Shown here: piece after piece, positions 62,175 through 64,000 of the stretch
Position numbering within the stretch: position 1 is the stretch's first letter
How the letters are laid out: every line of letters begins with the position of its first letter
Position numbers and translations under genes: made by a program
NCBI GenBank assembly: GCA_903869265.1
Contig: CAIPYE010000010.1
Span: forward strand, 105,563-169,562
Origin: an uncultured delta proteobacterium
Lineage (GTDB): Bacteria > Desulfobacterota > Desulfobulbia > Desulfobulbales > Desulfurivibrionaceae
Reading direction: 5' to 3'
Length of the DNA stretch: 64,000 nucleotides
The notes under the pieces: model-generated
Seen by the model: only the letters and a program-made list of their open reading frames with translations
Databases searched by the model: none
Told to the model about the DNA's origin: nothing

Positions 62175-62794
62175 GACAACAACCTCTCTTCCAGCTGGCC
62201 AATGCAAGGCTGCAGTAAAACAATGTGCTTATGGAGCAAAATGTCATAAACATTCAACCCTGCCGTCGGAATAACCTTAAAGCCCTGCACATTGCGAGAC
62301 GAACGCTCAAGATGATCATCGCGTTCAGGAATTACGATTAAGGCATTATCGATCTTCAGGTTGTTCATAACCCCGATAAATCTCTTGGTCTTGATTTCAT
62401 CAATCTTAAAATTATCAAGGACCAACACAAGTTTATCGCCGAAGCGGGAACTCAAAGCCATGCGAAGCCCGAGCTTCTTAACCTTCTTGGGAACCTTGAA
62501 GGAATAATCGCGGGGCTTGGGGCCAAAAACTACGCCACCACCGCGCCACAGAGGAGAGGTGCGACTCCCTGCCCGTGCACGACCAGTACCTTTCTGCTTC
62601 CAAGGCTTCTTGCCGCCACCACGTACTTCGGTTCTGGTTTTAGTACAGGCAGTACCAGCCCGGCGGGCAGCACGCTGCATTCTTACAATTTCATGAATGA
62701 TATGAGGATTGACTGGAACGGCAAACAGGTTGTCGTTCAACTCAAGATCACCCACTTTCACATTATCGACATTGTATATTTCAGTAACCGCCAT
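62171..62794 (-). CDS. rplD: 50S ribosomal protein L4
   Basis: A 207-residue protein, autoregulator of the S10 operon in E. coli. The ATG at 62794 gives [39 protein letters not shown] is the tunnel loop signature. Confidence 0.98.
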   Translation of the reverse strand: MAVTEIYNVDNVKVGDLELNDNLFAVPVNPHIIHEIVRMQRAARRAGTACTKTRTEVRGGGKKPWKQKGTGRARAGSRTSPLWRGGGVVFGPKPRDYSFKVPKKVKKLGLRMALSSRFGDKLVLVLDNFKIDEIKTKRFIGVMNNLKIDNALIVIPERDDHLERSSRNVQGFKVIPTAGLNVYDILLHKHIVLLQPCIGQLEERLLS

Positions 62795-62836
62795 TTCCGG
62801 CACCCCCAAAATAAATCTTAAGGCAACTAAGACTCA

Positions 62837-63466
62837 TTATTTTGTGTAAATATGTAGCAAACCCTGCTTTGCGCCAGGCACGCCGCCTTTAACGACAAGC
62901 ACATTTTGCTCAGGCCGGATATCCATAATGGTCACGCTTTTCTTGGTGACCATATTCGTGCCCATATGCCCAGGCATCTTCTTTCCCTTAATAACCCGGC
63001 TCGGCCAAGCGCTACAACCAACGGAACCGGGAGCACGATGGAACATGGAACCATGACCAGAGGGGCCACCCTTAAAGCCATGTCTTCGCATAACACCCTG
63101 AAAACCTCGCCCCTTGACAGCACCGCTCACATCAATGATGTCGCCGACCTTAAAAAGATCCGAAACCAAGAGTGCCTGACCCACCTCAAACTGACTGGGG
63201 TCCTCAACCCGGAACTCCTTAATGTGATAAAACCCGCCTTTTCCAGAAGCCTTGACATGACCAGCTTCCGGCTTATTCAAGCGGGACGCTCTCTTGGAGC
63301 CAAAACCAACCTGAATGGCATCATACCCTTCCCCGGCTATGGTTTTCTTCTGAAGTACCATACAGGGTCCAGTTTCAATGACCGTTACCGCAACGGCAGA
63401 GCCATTTTCGGTATAAATCCGGGTCATGCCAATCTTCTTCCCCAGTAATCCTAATTTTTTAGGCAT
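62837..63466 (-). CDS. rplC: 50S ribosomal protein L3
   Basis: A 209-residue protein: MPKKLGLLGKKIGMTRIYTE, GHVKASGKGGFYHIKEFRVE, and FKGGPSGHGSMFHRAPGSVG with the conserved Gln/His tip region. Confidence 0.98.
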   Translation of the reverse strand: MPKKLGLLGKKIGMTRIYTENGSAVAVTVIETGPCMVLQKKTIAGEGYDAIQVGFGSKRASRLNKPEAGHVKASGKGGFYHIKEFRVEDPSQFEVGQALLVSDLFKVGDIIDVSGAVKGRGFQGVMRRHGFKGGPSGHGSMFHRAPGSVGCSAWPSRVIKGKKMPGHMGTNMVTKKSVTIMDIRPEQNVLVVKGGVPGAKQGLLHIYTK

Positions 63467-63535
63467 TGTACCTACCTGTTTTTTTCTTCTCTAGACATCA
63501 ACTGTACCGTTATCCGGTACAACCGTTTCATAATC

Positions 63536-63847
63536 CTAAAGCTTAATTTCCACATCAACTCCAGCAGAAAGCTCGAGTTTCATCAGTGCATCAATGGTCT
63601 GCTGCGTTGGCTCAAGGATGTCCAGAAGCCGTCTGTGGGTGCGCATTTCAAACTGCTCGCGGGATTTCTTATCCACATGCGGAGACCGCAACACACAAAA
63701 TTTATTGATCGTGGTCGGCAGAGGAATCGGGCCAGCAACAGTAGCACCAGTACGCTTTGCCGTATCTACAATCTCAGAGGTGGATTGATCGATAAGCTTA
63801 TGGTCGTAACCCTTCAGCCTGATGCGTATTTTCTGTGTCTGAATCAT
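63536..63847 (-). CDS. rpsJ: 30S ribosomal protein S10
   Basis: A 103-residue protein. The ATG at 63847 has GGTGGAG five bases upstream; the GTG two codons earlier is less likely. [20 protein letters not shown] and [20 protein letters not shown] are signatures. It opens the S10 operon after tuf. Confidence 0.98.
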   Translation of the reverse strand: MIQTQKIRIRLKGYDHKLIDQSTSEIVDTAKRTGATVAGPIPLPTTINKFCVLRSPHVDKKSREQFEMRTHRRLLDILEPTQQTIDALMKLELSAGVDVEIKL

Positions 63848-63859
63848 GCTCACTCCACC

Positions 63860-64000
63860 TTATTCGATAATTTTATTGATAACACCGGCGCCCACGGTAC
63901 GACCGCCTTCACGAATCGCGAAACGAAGTCCTTCTTCCATCGCGATCGGAGTGATCAACTGACCTTCGATGGTCACATTGTCTCCGGGCATTACCATCTC
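63860..64000 (-). CDS. tuf: Translation elongation factor Tu, C-terminal end (cut by window)
   Basis: The last 46 codons of EF-Tu: [20 protein letters not shown] and [20 protein letters not shown], from its third domain. The gene continues beyond base 64000. It ends 12 bases before rpsJ starts, so rpsJ is expected to be cotranscribed with it. Confidence 0.98.
   Translation of the reverse strand, partial: EMVMPGDNVTIEGQLITPIAMEEGLRFAIREGGRTVGAGVINKIIE

Overview
The window looks like chromosomal DNA of a strictly anaerobic, Gram-negative member of the Desulfobacterota, most likely a Desulfobulbales-type sulfur or sulfate metaboliser. That placement is an inference from gene content: a group 3 NAD(P)-linked [NiFe] hydrogenase, a 2-oxoacid:ferredoxin oxidoreductase, a nine-haem c-type cytochrome, LPS genes (kdsA, kdsC, lptC), a probable selenoprotein and an hgcA-hgcB pair. 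No prophage, CRISPR array, rRNA or tRNA gene was seen.

Layout. 1-6.7 kb: housekeeping genes on + (3' part of priA, a RelE-type toxin-antitoxin pair, def, fmt, a VTT-family membrane protein, larC, pgpA), then a large AsmA-like envelope protein (to 10.0 kb). 10.1-13.7 kb: a small accessory stretch (DoxX-like and PilZ genes, a LysR regulator, a YhcH-family protein, an AT-rich orphan gene). 13.8-21.1 kb, minus strand: recQ, then a redox group made of 2-oxoacid:ferredoxin oxidoreductase, small conserved proteins, a thioredoxin-reductase-like flavoprotein and a thioredoxin-fold protein whose active site is encoded by an in-frame TGA (selenocysteine), with a matching SECIS-like hairpin. 21.2-25.7 kb, minus: pyrG-kdsA-kdsC-lptC-pyrF (CTP, KDO and LPS transport). 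26.2-30.8 kb, plus: a GH15 glycosidase, a nine-haem lipoprotein cytochrome, rlpA. 30.9-34.9 kb, plus: hydBGDA-like soluble [NiFe] hydrogenase. 35.0-37.5 kb: PilZ protein and motAB.

37.6-44.0 kb is the most notable part. hgcB and hgcA (minus strand), the gene pair required for microbial mercury methylation, are transcribed divergently from a TetR regulator - TolC-like protein - membrane fusion protein - FtsX-type permease - ABC ATPase operon. 44.1-48.4 kb, minus: an AICAR transformylase without the cyclohydrolase domain and thiF-thiS-thiG-thiH. 48.5-64 kb, minus: the complete S10-spc-alpha ribosomal protein superoperon from the tuf 3' end to rplQ, ending in a clear rho-independent terminator.

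How they fit together: the hydrogenase, ferredoxin oxidoreductase, selenoprotein and cytochrome point to anaerobic H2, ferredoxin and thiol redox metabolism. The hgcAB pair predicts that the organism makes methylmercury. The neighbouring efflux operon shares the hgcA upstream region, but no functional link is shown. Protein starts were chosen from ribosome-binding sites and family alignment by eye; no database search was run.
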